64,000 nt of DNA from Aristolochia californica (lineage: Eukaryota; Streptophyta; Magnoliopsida; Piperales; Aristolochiaceae): NCBI GenBank assembly GCA_029961685.1, contig JARWKL010000010.1:14281931-14345930 (forward strand), read 5' to 3'. The notes under the pieces were generated by a model. That model was not told where the DNA came from. It worked only from the letters and a program-made list of their open reading frames with translations, and searched no databases. Made by a program: the position numbers and the translations under genes. Every line of letters begins with the position of its first letter. Position 1 is the first letter of the stretch. Positions 37,434-50,220 of the stretch are shown here, piece by piece.

Positions 37434-37469
<36 letters not shown>
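37434..37469. repeat. Longest C tract in the window (36 C)
   Basis: An uninterrupted run of 36 C following 'tttttcta' and followed directly by 'atttttgg'; the usual 't' of 'taattttt' is lost. The opposite strand is 36 G. It lies in the divergent monomers, and no second copy is present for comparison. Confidence 0.9.
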
Positions 37470-39346
37470 ATTTTTGGCCACTTGCATCCTCAACATGCTA
37501 GTGGCATGCACACCCACCACACTTAAAGCATGTTGGGATCAGTTACAAGTCCCTTTCCTATAAAATTCCACCAAGCTATTATTAGGGGGTTGTACTAGTG
37601 GAATTTCCCAAACATGGATTTTGGGGTTCATTTTTACTGCGTGAAATAATTTATTATTCATTAATATAGTTTTCAAATTTTTTTGCACACATGAACTCTA
37701 AAATTTTCATTTTGTTGCGATCTTATATCTTTTTTGTTTACGAGGAAATATGGGAGTCACAAGTTTGGACCTGAAGAAAAAAAAAAATTTGAACATCCAA
37801 AATGGGGATGCACAAATGCTGGGAGAGATAATTCCAAAGAGTATCTGTGATTTTAAAGGATAGGCAAAAAAGTGGGCTGTTTGGCTCTGGTAAATATCCA
37901 ACCACTTGACAATTCAACTTTTTCTACCCCCCCTAATTTTTGGCCACTTGCGTCCACAACATGTTTGTGGCATGCACACCCACCACACTTAAAGCATGTT
38001 GGGATCAGTTACAAGTCCCTTTCCTATAAAATTCCACCAAGCAATTTTTAGGGGGTTGTACTAGTGGAATATCCCAAACATGGATTTTGGGGTTCATTTT
38101 TTCTGCGTGAAATAATTTTCTATTCATTATTATAGTTTTCAAATTTTTTTGCACACATGAACTCTAAAATTTTTATTTTCTTGCGTTCTTATATCTTTTT
38201 TCTTTACGAGGAAAAAAGGGAGTCACAAGTTTGGTACTGAAAAAAAAAAATTTGAACATCCAAAATGGGAATGCACAAATGCTGGGAGAGATAATTCCAA
38301 AGAGTATCTGTGATTTTTAAGGATAGGCAAAAAAATGGGTTGTTTGGCTCTGGTAAATATTCATGCACTTGAGAATTCAACTTTTTCTACCCCCCCTAGT
38401 TTTTGGCCACTTGCATCCTCAACAAGCTTGTGGCATGCACACCCACCACACTTAAAGCATGTTGGGATCAGTTATAAGTCCCTTTCCTATAAAATTCCAC
38501 CAAGCTATTATTAGGGTGTTGTACTAGTGGAATTTCCCAAACATGGACTTTGGGGTTCATTTTTACTGCGTGAAATAATTTTCTATTCATTATTATAGTT
38601 TTCAAATTTTTTTTGCACACATGAACTCTAAAATTTTCATTTTGTTGCGATCTTATATCTTTTTTGTCTACGAGGAAAAATGGGAGTCACAAGTTTGGAC
38701 GTGAAAAAAAAAAAATTTGAACTTCCCAAATGGGGATGCACAAATGCTGGGAGAGATAATTCCAAAGAGTATCTTTGATTTTTAAGGATAGGCAAAAAAG
38801 TGGGTTGTTTGGCTCTGGTAAATATCCAACCACTTGAGAATTCAACTTTTTCTACCCCCCCTAATTTTTGGCCACTTGCATCCTTAACATGCTTGTGCCA
38901 TGCACACCAACCACACTTAAAGCATGTTGGGATCAGTAACAAGTCGCTTTCCTATAAAATTCCACCAAGCTATTATTAGGGGGTGGTACTCGTGGAATTT
39001 CCCAAACATGGATTTTGGGGTTCATTTTTAGTGCGTGAAATAATTTTCAATTCATTATTATAGTTTTCAAATTTTTTTGCAGACATGCACTCTAAAATTT
39101 TCTTTTTGTTGCGATCTTATATCTTTTTTTTTTACGAGGAAAAATGGGAGTCACAAGTTTGGACCTGAAAAAAAAAAATTTGAACATCCAAAATAGGGAT
39201 GCACAAATGCTGGGAGAGATAATTCCAAAGAGTATCTGTCATTTTTAAAGATAGGCAAAAAAGTGGGTTGTTTGGCTCTGGTAAAAAATATCCAACAACT
39301 TGAGAATTCAACTTTTTCTACCCCCCCTAATTTTGGGCCACTTGCA

Positions 39347-39736
39347 TCCTCAACATGCTTGTGGCATGCACACCCACCACACTTAAAGCAAGTTGGGATC
39401 AGTTACAAGTCCCTTTTCTATAAAATTCCACCAAGCCATTATTAGGGGGTTGTACTGGTGGAATTTCCCAAACATGGATTTTGGGGTTCATTTTTTCTGC
39501 GTGAAATAATTTTCTATTCATTATTATAGTTTTCAAATTTTTTTACACACATGAACTCTAAAATTTTCATTTTGTTGCTTCCCAAATGGGGATGCACAAA
39601 TGCTGGGAGAGATAATTCGAAAGAGTATCTGTCATTTTTAAGGATAGGCAAAAAAGTGGGTTGTTTGGCTCTGGTAAATATCCAACCACTTGAGAATTCA
39701 ACTTTTTCTACCCCCCATAATTTTCGGCCACTTGCA
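39347..39736. repeat. Truncated monomer (390 bp), single occurrence
   Basis: Near 39578 'attttgttgc' runs into 'ttcccaaatgggg'. About 75 bp are missing, including the poly-A tract and the 'gggagtcacaagtttgg' block. The 'ttcccaaat' variant also occurs in the intact monomer at about 38723, a likely relative. No second copy of this junction was seen. Confidence 0.9.
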
Positions 39737-42700
39737 TCCTCAACATGTTTCTGGCATGCACACCCACCACACTTAAAGCATGTTGGGATCAGTTACATGT
39801 CCCTTTCCAATAAAATTCCACCAAGCTATTATTAGGGGGTTGTACTAGTGGAATTTCCCAAACATGGATTTTGGGGTTCATTTTTAGTGCGTGAAATAAT
39901 TTTCTATTCATTAATATAGTTTTCAAATTTTTTTGCACGCATGAACTCTTAAATTTTCCTTTTGTTACGATCTTATATCTTTTTTGTTTACGAGGAGAAA
40001 TGGGACTCACAGGTTTGGACCAGAAAAAAAAAAAATTTTCAACATCCAAAATGGGGATGCACTAAAGCTGGGAGAGATAATTCCAAAGAGCAACTGTGAT
40101 TTTTAAGGATAGGCAAAAAAGTGGGTTGTTTGGCTCTGGTAAAAAATATCCAACCACTTGAGAATTCAACTTTTTCTACCCCCCCTAATTTTTGGCCACT
40201 TGCATCCTTAACATGCTTGTGGCATGCACACCCACCACACTTAAAGCATGTTGGGATCAGTTACAAGTCCCTTTCCTATAAAATTCCACCAAGCTGTTAT
40301 TAGGGGGTGGTACTCGTGGAATTTCCCAAACATGGATTTTGGGGTTCATTTTTAGTGCGTGAAATAATTTTCATTCATTATTATAGTTTTCAAATTTTTT
40401 TGCACACATGAACTCTAAAATTTTCTTTTTGTTGTGATCTTATATCTTTTTTGTTTACGAGGAAAAATGGGAGTCACAAGTTTGGACCTGAAAAAAGAAA
40501 AATTTGAACTTCCAAAATAGGGATGCACAAATGCTGGGAGAGATAATTCCAAAGAGTATCTGTGATTTTTACGAATAGGAAAAAAAGTAGGTTGTTTGGC
40601 TCTGGTAAAAAATATCCAACAACTTGAGAATTCAAATTTTTCTACCCCCCCTAATTTTGGGCCACTTGCATCCTCAACATGCTTGTGGCATGGACACCCA
40701 CCACACTTAAAGCATGTTGGGATCAGTTACAAGTCCCTTTCCTATAAAATTCCACCAAGCTATTATTAGGGGGTTGTACTAGTGGAATTTCCCAAACACG
40801 GATTTTGGGGTTCATTTTTACAGCGTGAAATAATTTTCTATTCATTATGATAGTTTTAAATTTTTTTTGCACACATGAACTCCAAAATTTTCATTTTGTT
40901 ACGATCTTATTTCTTTTTTGTCTACGAGGAAAAATGGGAGTCACAAGTTTGGACCTGAAAAAAAAAAAAAATTTGTACATCCAAAATGGGGATGCACAAA
41001 TGCTGGGAGAGATAATTCCAAAGAGTATTTTTGATTTTTAAGGATAGACAAAAAAGTGGTTTGTTTGGCTCTGGTAAATATCCAACCACTTGAGAATTCA
41101 AAATTTTCTAACCCCCCTAATTTTTGGCCACTTGCATCCTCAACATGTTTGTGGCATACACACCCACCACACTTAAAGCATGTTGGGATCAGTTACAAGT
41201 CCCTTTCCTATAAAATTCCTCCAAGCTATTATTAGGGGGTTGTACTAGTGGAATTTCCCAAACATGGATTTTTGGGTTCATTTTTAGTGCGTGAAACAAT
41301 TTTCTAATTATTATTATAGTTTTCAAATTTTTTTGCACACATGAAATATAAAATTTCCATTTTGTTGCGATCTTATATCTTTTTTGTTTACGAGGAAAAA
41401 TGGGAGTCACAAGTTTGGACCCGAAAAAAAAAAAAAAAATTTGAACATCCAAAATGGGGATGCACAAATGCTGGGAGAGATAATTCCAAAGAGTAACTGT
41501 GACTTTTAAGGATAGGCAAAAAAGTGGGTTGTTTGGCTCTGGTAAATATCCACACACTTGTGAATTCAACTTTTTCTACCCCTCCTAATTTTTGGCCACA
41601 TCCATCCTCAACATGTTTGTGGCATGCACACCCACCACACCTAAAGCATGTTGGGATCAGTTACAAGTCCCTTTCCTATAAAATTCCACCAAGCTATTAT
41701 TAGGGGGTTGTACTAGTGGAATTTTCCAAATAAGGATTTTGGGGTTTATTTTTAGTGCGTGAAATAATTTTCAATTTATTATTATAGTTTTCAAATTTTT
41801 TTGCACACATGAAATATAAAATTTCCATTTTGTTGCGATCTTATATCTTTTTTGTTTACGAGGAAAAATGGGAGTCACATGTTTCGACCTGAAAAAAAAA
41901 AAAAATTGAACATCCAAAATGGGGCTGCACAAATGCTGGGAGAGATAATTTCAAAGAGCATCTTTGATTTTTAAGGATAGCCAAAAAAGTGGGTTGTTTG
42001 GCTCTGGTAAATATTCAACCACTTGAGAATTCAACTTTTTCTACCCCCCCTAATTTTTGGCCACTTCCATCCCCAACATGTTTGTAGCATGCACACCCAC
42101 CACACTTAAAGCATGTTGGGATCAGTTACAAGTCCCTTTCCTATAAAATTCCACCAAGCTATTATTAGGGGGTTCTACTAGTGGAATTTCTCAAACATGG
42201 ATTTTGGGGTTCATTTTTAGTGCGTGATATAATTTTATATTCATTATTATAGTTTTCAATTTTTTTGCACACATGAACTCTAAATTTTTTTTTTTGTTGT
42301 GATCTTATATCTTTTTTGTCTACGAGGAAAAACGGGAGTCACAAGTTTGGACCTGAAAAAAAAAAAAATTTTTGACCATCCAAAATGGCATTGCACAAAT
42401 GCAGGAAGCGATAATTCCAAAGAGTATCTGTGATTTTTAAGGATAGGCAAAAAAGTGGGTTGTTTGGCTCTGGTAAAAAATATCCAACCACTTGAGAATT
42501 CAACTTTTTCTATGCCCCCTAAATTTTGGCCACTTGCATCCTCAACATGCTTGTGGCATGCACACCCACCACACTTAAAGCATGTTGGGATCAGTTACAA
42601 GTCCCTTTCCAATAAAATTCCACAAAGCTATTATTAGGCGGTTGTACTAGTGGAATTTCCCAAACTTGGATTTTGGGGTTCATTTTTAGTGCGTGATATA

Positions 42701-43932
42701 ATTTTCTATTCATTATTACAGTTTTCAAATTTTTTTGCACGCATGAACTCTAAAATTTTCTTTTTGTTGCGATCTTCAATCTTTTAGGCTTACGAAGAAA
42801 AATGGGAGACACAAGTTTCGACCTGAAAAAAAAAAAAATTTGACCATCCAAAATGGGGATGCACAAATGCTGGGAGAGATAATTCCAAAGAGTATCTGTG
42901 ATTTTTAAGGATAGGCAAAAAAGAGGGTTGTTTGGCTCAGGTAAATATCCAACCACTTGAGAATTCAACTTTTTCTACCCCCCCAATTTTTGGCCACTTG
43001 CATCCTCAACATGCTTGTGGCATGCACACCCACCACACTTAAAGCATGTTGGGATCAGTTACAAGTTCCTTTCCTATAAAATTCCACCAAGCTATTATTA
43101 GGGGGTTGTACTAGTGGAATTTCCCAAACATGGATTTTGGGGTTCATTTTTACTGCGTGAAATAATTTTCTATTCATTATTACAGTTTTCAAATTTTTTT
43201 GCACACATGAACTCTAAAATTTTGATTTTGTTGCGATCTTATTTCTTTTTTGTTTACGAGGAAAAATGGTAGCCGCAAGTTTGGACCTGAAAAAAAAAAA
43301 ATTGAACATCCAAAATGGGGATGCACAAATGCTGGGAGAGATAATTCCAAAGAGTATCTGTGATTTTTAAGGATAGGCAAAAAAGTGGGTTGTTTGGCTC
43401 TCGTAAAAAATATCCAACCACTTGAAAATTCAAGTTTTTGTACCCCCCCTAATTTTTGGCCACTTGCATCCTCAACATGCTTGTGGCATGCACACCCACC
43501 ACACTTAAACCATGTTGGGATCATTTACAAGTCCCTTTCCTATAAAATTCCACCAAGCTATTATTAGGGGGTTGTACTAGTGGAATTTCCCAAACATGGA
43601 TTTTGGGGTTCATTTTTAGTGCATGATATAATTTTCTATTCATTATTATAATTTTCAAAGTTTTTTTAACACATGAACTCTAAAATTTTCATTTTGTTGC
43701 GATCTTATATCTTTTTTATTTACGAGGAAAAATGGGAGTCACAAGTTTGGACCTGAAAAAAAAATTTGAACATCAAAAATGGGGATGCACAAATGCTGGG
43801 AGAGATAATTCGAAAGAGTATATGTCATTTTTAAGGGTAGGCAAAAAAGTGGGTTGTTTGGCTCTGGTAAAAAATATCCAACCACTTGAGAATTCAACTT
43901 TTTCTACCCCCCCTAATTTTTGGCCACTTGCA

Positions 43933-44859
43933 TCCGCAACATGCTTGTGGCATGCTCACCCACCACACTTAAACCATGTTGGGATCAGTTACAAGTCCCT
44001 TTCCTATAAAATTCCACCAAGCTATTATTAGGGGGTTGTTCTAGTGGAATTTCCAAAACATGGATTTTGGGGTTCATTTTTAGTGCGTGAAATAATTTTC
44101 TATTCATTATTATAGTTTTCAAAATTTTTTTGCTCACATGAATTCTAAAATTTTTATTTTGTTGCGATCTTATATCTTTTTTGTCTTCGAGGAAAAATGG
44201 GAGTCACAAGTTTGGACCTGAAAAAAAAAATTTGAACATCCAAAATGGGGATGCACAAATGCTAGGAGAGATAATTCCAAAGAGTATCTGTGATTTTTAG
44301 GGATAGGCAAAAAGGTGGGTTGTTTGGCTCTGGTAAATATCCAACCACTTGAGAATTCAACTTTTCTACCCCCCCTAATTTTTGGCCACTTGCATCCTCA
44401 ACATGCTTGTGGCATGCACACCCACCACACTTAAAGCATGTTGGGATCAGTTACATGTCCCTTTCTTATAAAATTCCACCAAGCTATTTTTAGGGGATTG
44501 TACTAGTGGAATTTCCCAAACATGGATTTTGGGGTTCATCTTTAGTGTGTGATATAATTTTCTATTCAGTATTATAGCTTTCAAATTTTTTTGCACGCAT
44601 GAACTCTAAAATTTTCTTTTTGTTGCTATGTTATATCTGTTTTGTTTACGAGGAAAAATGGGAGTCACAAGTTTCGACCTGAAAAAAAAAAAAATTTGAA
44701 CATCCAAAATGGGGATGCACAAATGCTGGGAGAGATAATTCCAAAGAGAATCTGCGATTTTTAAGGATAGGCAAAAAAGTGGGTTGGTTGGCCCTGGTAA
44801 ATATCCAACCACTTGAGAATTCAACTTTTTCTACCCCCCCTAATTTTTGGCCACTTGCA
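43933..44859. repeat. Two-monomer motif A-B, first occurrence
   Basis: Monomers at 43933 and 44395. Monomer A has 'ccgcaacatg' at its head, 'cttaaaccatg', 'aatttccaaaacatgg' and 'tgtcttcgagg'. Monomer B has 'ttacatgtccctttcttat', 'tcatctttagtg' and 'ctatgttatatctgttttg'. The same neighbours recur at 48585-49507 (B less complete there) and 50910-51839, which ties this region to HOR3. Confidence 0.75.
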
Positions 44860-46257
44860 TCCTCAACATGCTTGTGGCATGCACACCCACCACACTTAAA
44901 CCATGTTGGGATGAGTTACAAGTCCCTTTCCTATAAAATTCCACCAAGCTATTATTAGGGGGTTGTACTAGAGGAATTTCCCAAACATGGATTTTGGGGT
45001 TCATTTTTAGTGCGTGAAATAATTTTCTATTCATTATTATAGTTTTCAAATTTTTTTCACACATGAACTCTAAAATTTTCTTTTTGTTGCGATCTTATAT
45101 CTTTTTTGTTTACGAGGAAAAATGGGAGTCATAAATTTGGACCTGAAAAAAGAAAAAATTTTGAACTTCCAAAATGGGGATGCACATATTATGAGAGAGA
45201 TAATTCCAAAGAGTATCTGTGATTTTTAAGGATAGGCAAAAAAGTGGGTTGTTTGGCTCTGGTAAAAAATAACCAACCACCTTAGAATTCAACTTTTTCT
45301 ACCCCCCCTAATTTTTGGCCACTTGCATCCTCAACATGCTTGTGGCATGCACACCCACCACACTTAAAGCATGTTGGGATCAGTTACAAGTCCCTTTCCT
45401 ATAAAATTCCACCAAGCTATTATTAGGCGGTTGTACTAGTGGAATTTCCAAACATGGATTTTGGGGTTCATTTTTAGTGCGTGATATAATTTTCTATTCA
45501 TTATTATAATTTTCAAAGTTTTTTGAACACATGAACTCTTAAATTTTCATTTTGTTACGATCTTATATCTTTTTTGTTTACGAGGAGAAATGGGAGTCAC
45601 AAGTTTGGACCTAAAAAAAAAATTTGAAGATCAAAAATGGGGATGCACAAATGCTGGGAGAGATAATTCGAAAGAGTATCTGTCATTTTTAAGGATAGGC
45701 ATAAAAGTGAGTTATTTGGCTCTGGTAAAAAATATCCAACCACTTGAGAATTCAACTTTTTCCACCCCCCCTAATTTTTGGCCACTTGCATCCGCAACAT
45801 GCTTGTGGCATGCTCACCCACCACACTTAAACCATGTTGGGATCAGTTACAAGTCCCTTTCCTATAAAATTCCACCAAGCTATTATTAGGGGGTTGTACA
45901 AGTGGAATTTCCCAAACATGGATTTTGGGGTTCATTTTTACTGCGTGAAATAATTTTCTATTCATTATTATAGTTTTCGAATTTTTTTGCACACATGAAC
46001 TCAAAAATTTTCATTTTCTTGCGATCTTATATCTTTTTTGTCAACGAGGAAAAATGGGAGTCACAAGTTTGGACCTGAAAAAAAAAAAAAAATTTGAACA
46101 TCCAAAATGGGGATGCACAAATGCTGGGAGAGATAATTTCAAAGAGTATCTGCGATTTTTAAGGATAGGCAAAAAAGTGGGTTGGTTGGCCCTGGTAAAT
46201 ATCCAACCACTTGAGAATTCAACTTTTTCTACCACCCCTAATTTTTGGCCACTTGCA
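44860..46257. repeat. Three-monomer HOR, copy 1 (1398 bp)
   Basis: Monomers at 44860, 45328 and 45791 with S/L code L-L-S. Markers are 'aaaccatgttgggatgag' in the first, 'gtcataaatttgg' and 'accaccttagaattc' at the first/second junction, and 'ccgcaacatg' with 'catcaaaaatgggg' further on. The set repeats at 46258 and 47654. Confidence 0.85.
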
Positions 46258-47653
46258 TCCTCAACATGCTTGTGGCATGCACACCCACCACACTTAAACC
46301 ATGTTGGGATGAGTTACAAGTCCCTTTCCTATAAAATTCCACCAAGCTATTATTAGGGGGTTGTACTAGTGAAATTTCCCAAACATGGATTTTGGGGTTC
46401 ATTTTTAGTGCGTGAAATAATTTTCTATTCATTATTATAGTTTTCAAATTTTTTTTCTCACATGAACTCTAAAATTTTCTTTTTGTTGGGATCTTATATC
46501 TTTTTTGTTTACGAGAAAAAATGGGAGTCATAAATTTGGACGTGAAAAAAAAAAAAATTTTGAACTTCCAAAATGGGGATGCACAAATTATGGGAGAGAT
46601 AATTCCAAAGAGTATCTGTGATTTTTAAGGATAGGCAAAAAATTGGGTTGTTTGGCTCTGGTAAAAAATATCCAACCACCTTAGAATTCAACTTTTTCTA
46701 CGCCCCCTAATTTTTGGCCACTTGCATCCTCAACATGCTTGTGGCATGCACACCCACCACACTTAAAGCATGTTGGGATCAGTTACAAGTCCCTTTCCTA
46801 TAAAATTCCACCAAGCTATTATTAGGCGGTTGTACTAGTGGAATTTCCCAAACATGGATTTTGGGGTTCATATTTAGTGCGTGATAAAATTTTCTATTCA
46901 TTATTATAATTTTCAAAGTTTTTTGAACACATGAACTCTAAAATTTTCATTTTTTTGCGATCTTATATCTTTTTTGTTTACGAGGAAAAATGGGAGTCAC
47001 AAGTTTGGACCTGAAAAAAAAAATTTGAACATCAAAAATGGGGATACACAAATGCTGGGAGAGATAATTCGAAAGAGTATCTGTCATTTTTAAGGATAGG
47101 CAAAAAAGTGAGTTGTTTGGCTCTGGTAAAAAATATCCAACCACTTGAGAATTAAACTTTCCCCCCCCCCCTAATTTTTGGCCACTTGCATCCGCAACAT
47201 GTTTGTGGCATGCTCACCCAACACACTTAAACCATGTTGGGATCAGTTACAAGTCCCTTTCCTATAAAATTCCACCAAGCTATTATTAGGGGGTTGTACT
47301 AGTGGAATTTCCCAAACATGGATTTTGGGGTTCATTTTTACTGTGTGAAATAATTTTCTATTCATTATAATAGTTTTGGAATTTTTTTGCACACATGAAC
47401 TCAAAAATTTTCATTTTCTTGCGATCTTATATCTTTTTTGTGTACGAGGAAAAATGGGAGTCACAAGTTTGGACCTGAAAAAAAAAAAAAATTTTGAACA
47501 TCCAAAATGGGGATGCACAAATGCTGGGAGAGATAATTCCAAAGAGTATCTGCGATTTTTAAGGATAGGCAAAAAAGTGGGTTGGTTGGCCCAGGTAAAT
47601 ATCCACTTGAGAATTCAACTTTTTCTACCACCCCTAATTTTTGGCCACTTGCA
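46258..47653. repeat. Three-monomer HOR, copy 2 (1396 bp)
   Basis: Monomers at 46258, 46727 and 47191, code L-L-S, with the same markers as the preceding 1398 bp ('gtcataaatttgg' near 46526, 'accaccttagaattc' near 46675). The C tract at 47161 is extended to 11 and the 'ttcta' before it is missing. Confidence 0.85.
47161..47171. repeat. C tract (11 C) with loss of the preceding TTCTA
   Basis: 'aaacttt' passes straight into 11 C, where other monomers have 'aactttttcta' before the tract. Confidence 0.85.
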
Positions 47654-49047
47654 TCCTCAACATGCTTGTGGCATGCACACCCACCACACTTAAACCATGT
47701 TGGGATGAGTTACAAGTCCCTTTCCTATAAAATTCCACCAAGCTATTATTAGGGGGTTGTACTAGTGGAATTTCCCAAACATGGATTTTGGGGTTCATTT
47801 TTAGTGTGTGAAATAATTTTTTATTCATTATTATAGTTTTCAAATTTTTTTGCACACATGAACTCTAAAATTTTATTTTTGTTGCTATCTTATATCTTTT
47901 TTGTTTACGAGGAAAAATGGGAGTCATAAATTTGAACCTGAAAAAAAAAAAATTTGAACTTCCAAAATGGGGATGCACAAATTATGGGAGAGATAATTCA
48001 AAAGAGCATCTGTGATTTTTAAGGATAGGCAAAAAAGTGGGTTGTTTGGCTCTGGTAAAAAATATCCAACCACCTTAGAATTCAACTTTTTCTACCCCCC
48101 CTAATTTTTGGCCACTTGCATCCTCAACATGCTTGTGGCATGCACACCCACCACACATAAAGCATATTGGGATCAGTTACAAGTCCCTTTCCTATAAAAT
48201 TCCACGAAGCTATTATTAGGCGATTGTACTAGTGGAATTTCCCAAACATGGATTTTGGGGTTCATTTTTAGTGCATGATATAATTTTCTATTCATTATTA
48301 TAATTTTCAAAGTTTTTTGAACACATGAACTCTAAAATATTCATATTGTTGCGATCTTACATCTTTTTTGTTTACGAGGAAAAAAGGGAGTAACAAGTTT
48401 GGGCCTGAAAAAAAAAATTTGAACATAAAAAATGGGGATGCACAAATGCTGGGAGAGATAATTCGAAAGAGTATCTGTCATTTTTAAGGATAGGCAAAAA
48501 AGTGAGTTGTTTGGCTTTGGTAAAAAATATCCAACCACTTGAAATTCAACTTTTTCTACCCCCCCTAATTTTTGGCCACTGGCATCCGCAACATGCTTGT
48601 GGCATGCTCACCCACCACACTTAAACCATGTTGGGATCAGTTACAAGTCCCTTTCCTATAAAATTCCAACAAGCTATTATTGGGGGGTTGTACTAGTGGA
48701 ATTTCCAAAACATGGATTTTGGGGTTCATTTTTGCTGCGTGAAATAAATTTCTATTCATTATTGTACTTTTCAAATTTTTTTGCACACTTGAATTCTAAA
48801 ATTTTCATTTTGTTGCGATCTTATATCTTTTTTGTCTTCGAGGAAAAATGGGAGTCACAAGTTTGGACCTGAAAAAAAAAAAATTTGAACATCCAAAATG
48901 GGATGCACAAATGCTAGGAGAGATAATTCCAAAGAGTATCTGTGATTTTTAAGGATAGGCAAAAAGGTGGGTTGTTTGGCTCAGGTAAATATCCAACCAC
49001 TTGAGAATTCAACTTTTTCTACCCCCCCTAATTTTTGGCCACTTGCA
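47654..49047. repeat. Three-monomer HOR, copy 3 (1394 bp), last monomer converted to type A
   Basis: Monomers at 47654, 48121 and 48585, code L-L-S. The first two follow copies 1 and 2 ('gtcataaatttg', 'accaccttagaattc'). The third carries 'aatttccaaaacatgg' and 'tgtcttcgagg', the markers of monomer A at 43933, so the trimer series ends by rejoining the A-B motif. Confidence 0.8.
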
Positions 49048-50220
49048 TCCTCAACATGCTTGTGGCATGCACACCCACCACACTTAAAGCATGTTGGGAT
49101 CAGTTACATGTCCCTTTCTTATAAAATTCCACCAAGCTATTATTAGGGGGTTGTACTAGTGGAATTTCCCAAACATGGATTTTGGGGATCATTTTTTCTG
49201 TGTGAAATAATTTTCCATTCATTATTATAGTTTTCAAATTTTTTTGCACACATGAACTCTAAAATTTTCTTTTTGTTGCGATCTTTTTTGTCTCCGAGGA
49301 AAAATGGGAGTCACAAGTTTGGACCTGAAAAAAAAAAAATTTGAACATCCAAAATGGGGATGCACAAATACTGGGAGAGATAATTCCAAAGAGTTTATGT
49401 GATTTTTAAGGATAGGCAAAAAAGTGGGTTGTTTGGCTTTGGTAAAAAATATCCAACCACTTGAGAATTCAACTTTTTCTACCCCCCCTAATTTTTGGCC
49501 ACTTGCTTCCTCAACATGCTTGTGGCTTGCACACCCACCACACTTAAAGCATGTTGGGATCAGTTACAAGTCCCTTTCCTATAAAATTCCACCAAGCTAT
49601 TATTAGGGGGTTGTACTAGTGGAATTTCCCAAACATGGATTTGGGGGTTCATTTTTACTGCGTGAAATAATTTTCTATTCATTATTATAGTTTTCAAATT
49701 TTTTTGCACACATGAACTCAAAAATTTTCATTTTATTGCGATCTTATATCTTTTTTTGTCTACGAGGAAAAATGGGAGTCACAAGTTTGGACCTGAAAAA
49801 AAATAAAATTTTGAACATCCAAAATGGGGATGCACACATGCCGGGAGAGATAATTCCAAAGAGTATATGTGATTTTTAAGGATAGGCAAAAAAGTCGGTT
49901 GTTTGGCTCCGGTAAAAAATATCCAACCACTTGAGAATTCAACTTTTTCTACCCCCCCTAATTTTTGGCCACTTGCATCCTCAACATGCTTGTGGCCTGC
50001 ACACCCACCACACCTAAAGCATGTTGGGATCAGTTACAAGTCCCTTTCCTATAAAATTCCACCAAGCTATTATTAGGGGGTTGCACAAGTGGAATTTCCC
50101 AAACATGGATTTTGGGGTTCATTTTTACTGCGTGAAATAATTTTCTATTCATTATTACAGTTTTCAAATTTTTTTGTACACATGATCTCTAAAATTTTCA
50201 TTTTGTTGCGATTTTATATC
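49048..50220. repeat. Satellite monomers between trimer HOR and HOR3
   Basis: Anchors at 49048, 49508 and 49978. The first resembles monomer B ('ttacatgtccctttcttat') and lacks about 7 bases in the 'gatcttatatcttttttg' block (about 49280). No long-range copy was recognised for the other two. The stretch contains only satellite sequence. Confidence 0.7.

Larger units (their letters stand above)
36631..43932. repeat. Divergent satellite monomers without recognisable HOR
   Basis: About 15 monomers with anchors at 36995, 37487, 37953, 38416, 38881, 39347, 39737, 40205, 40671, 41137, 41605, 42070, 42539, 43003 and 43469. Reading for shared rare variants did not reveal a long-range duplicate of this stretch in the window, unlike the flanks. 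It holds the longest C tract (37434-37469) and a truncated 390 bp monomer. The stretch may be an older, less homogenised part of the array, or a HOR whose other copies lie outside the window. Confidence 0.75.

Noticed and set aside
37434..37469. Assembly gap filler
   Set aside because: A gap would normally be N, not C. The tract sits exactly where every monomer has a shorter C run, so biological or read-level homopolymer expansion is more likely.
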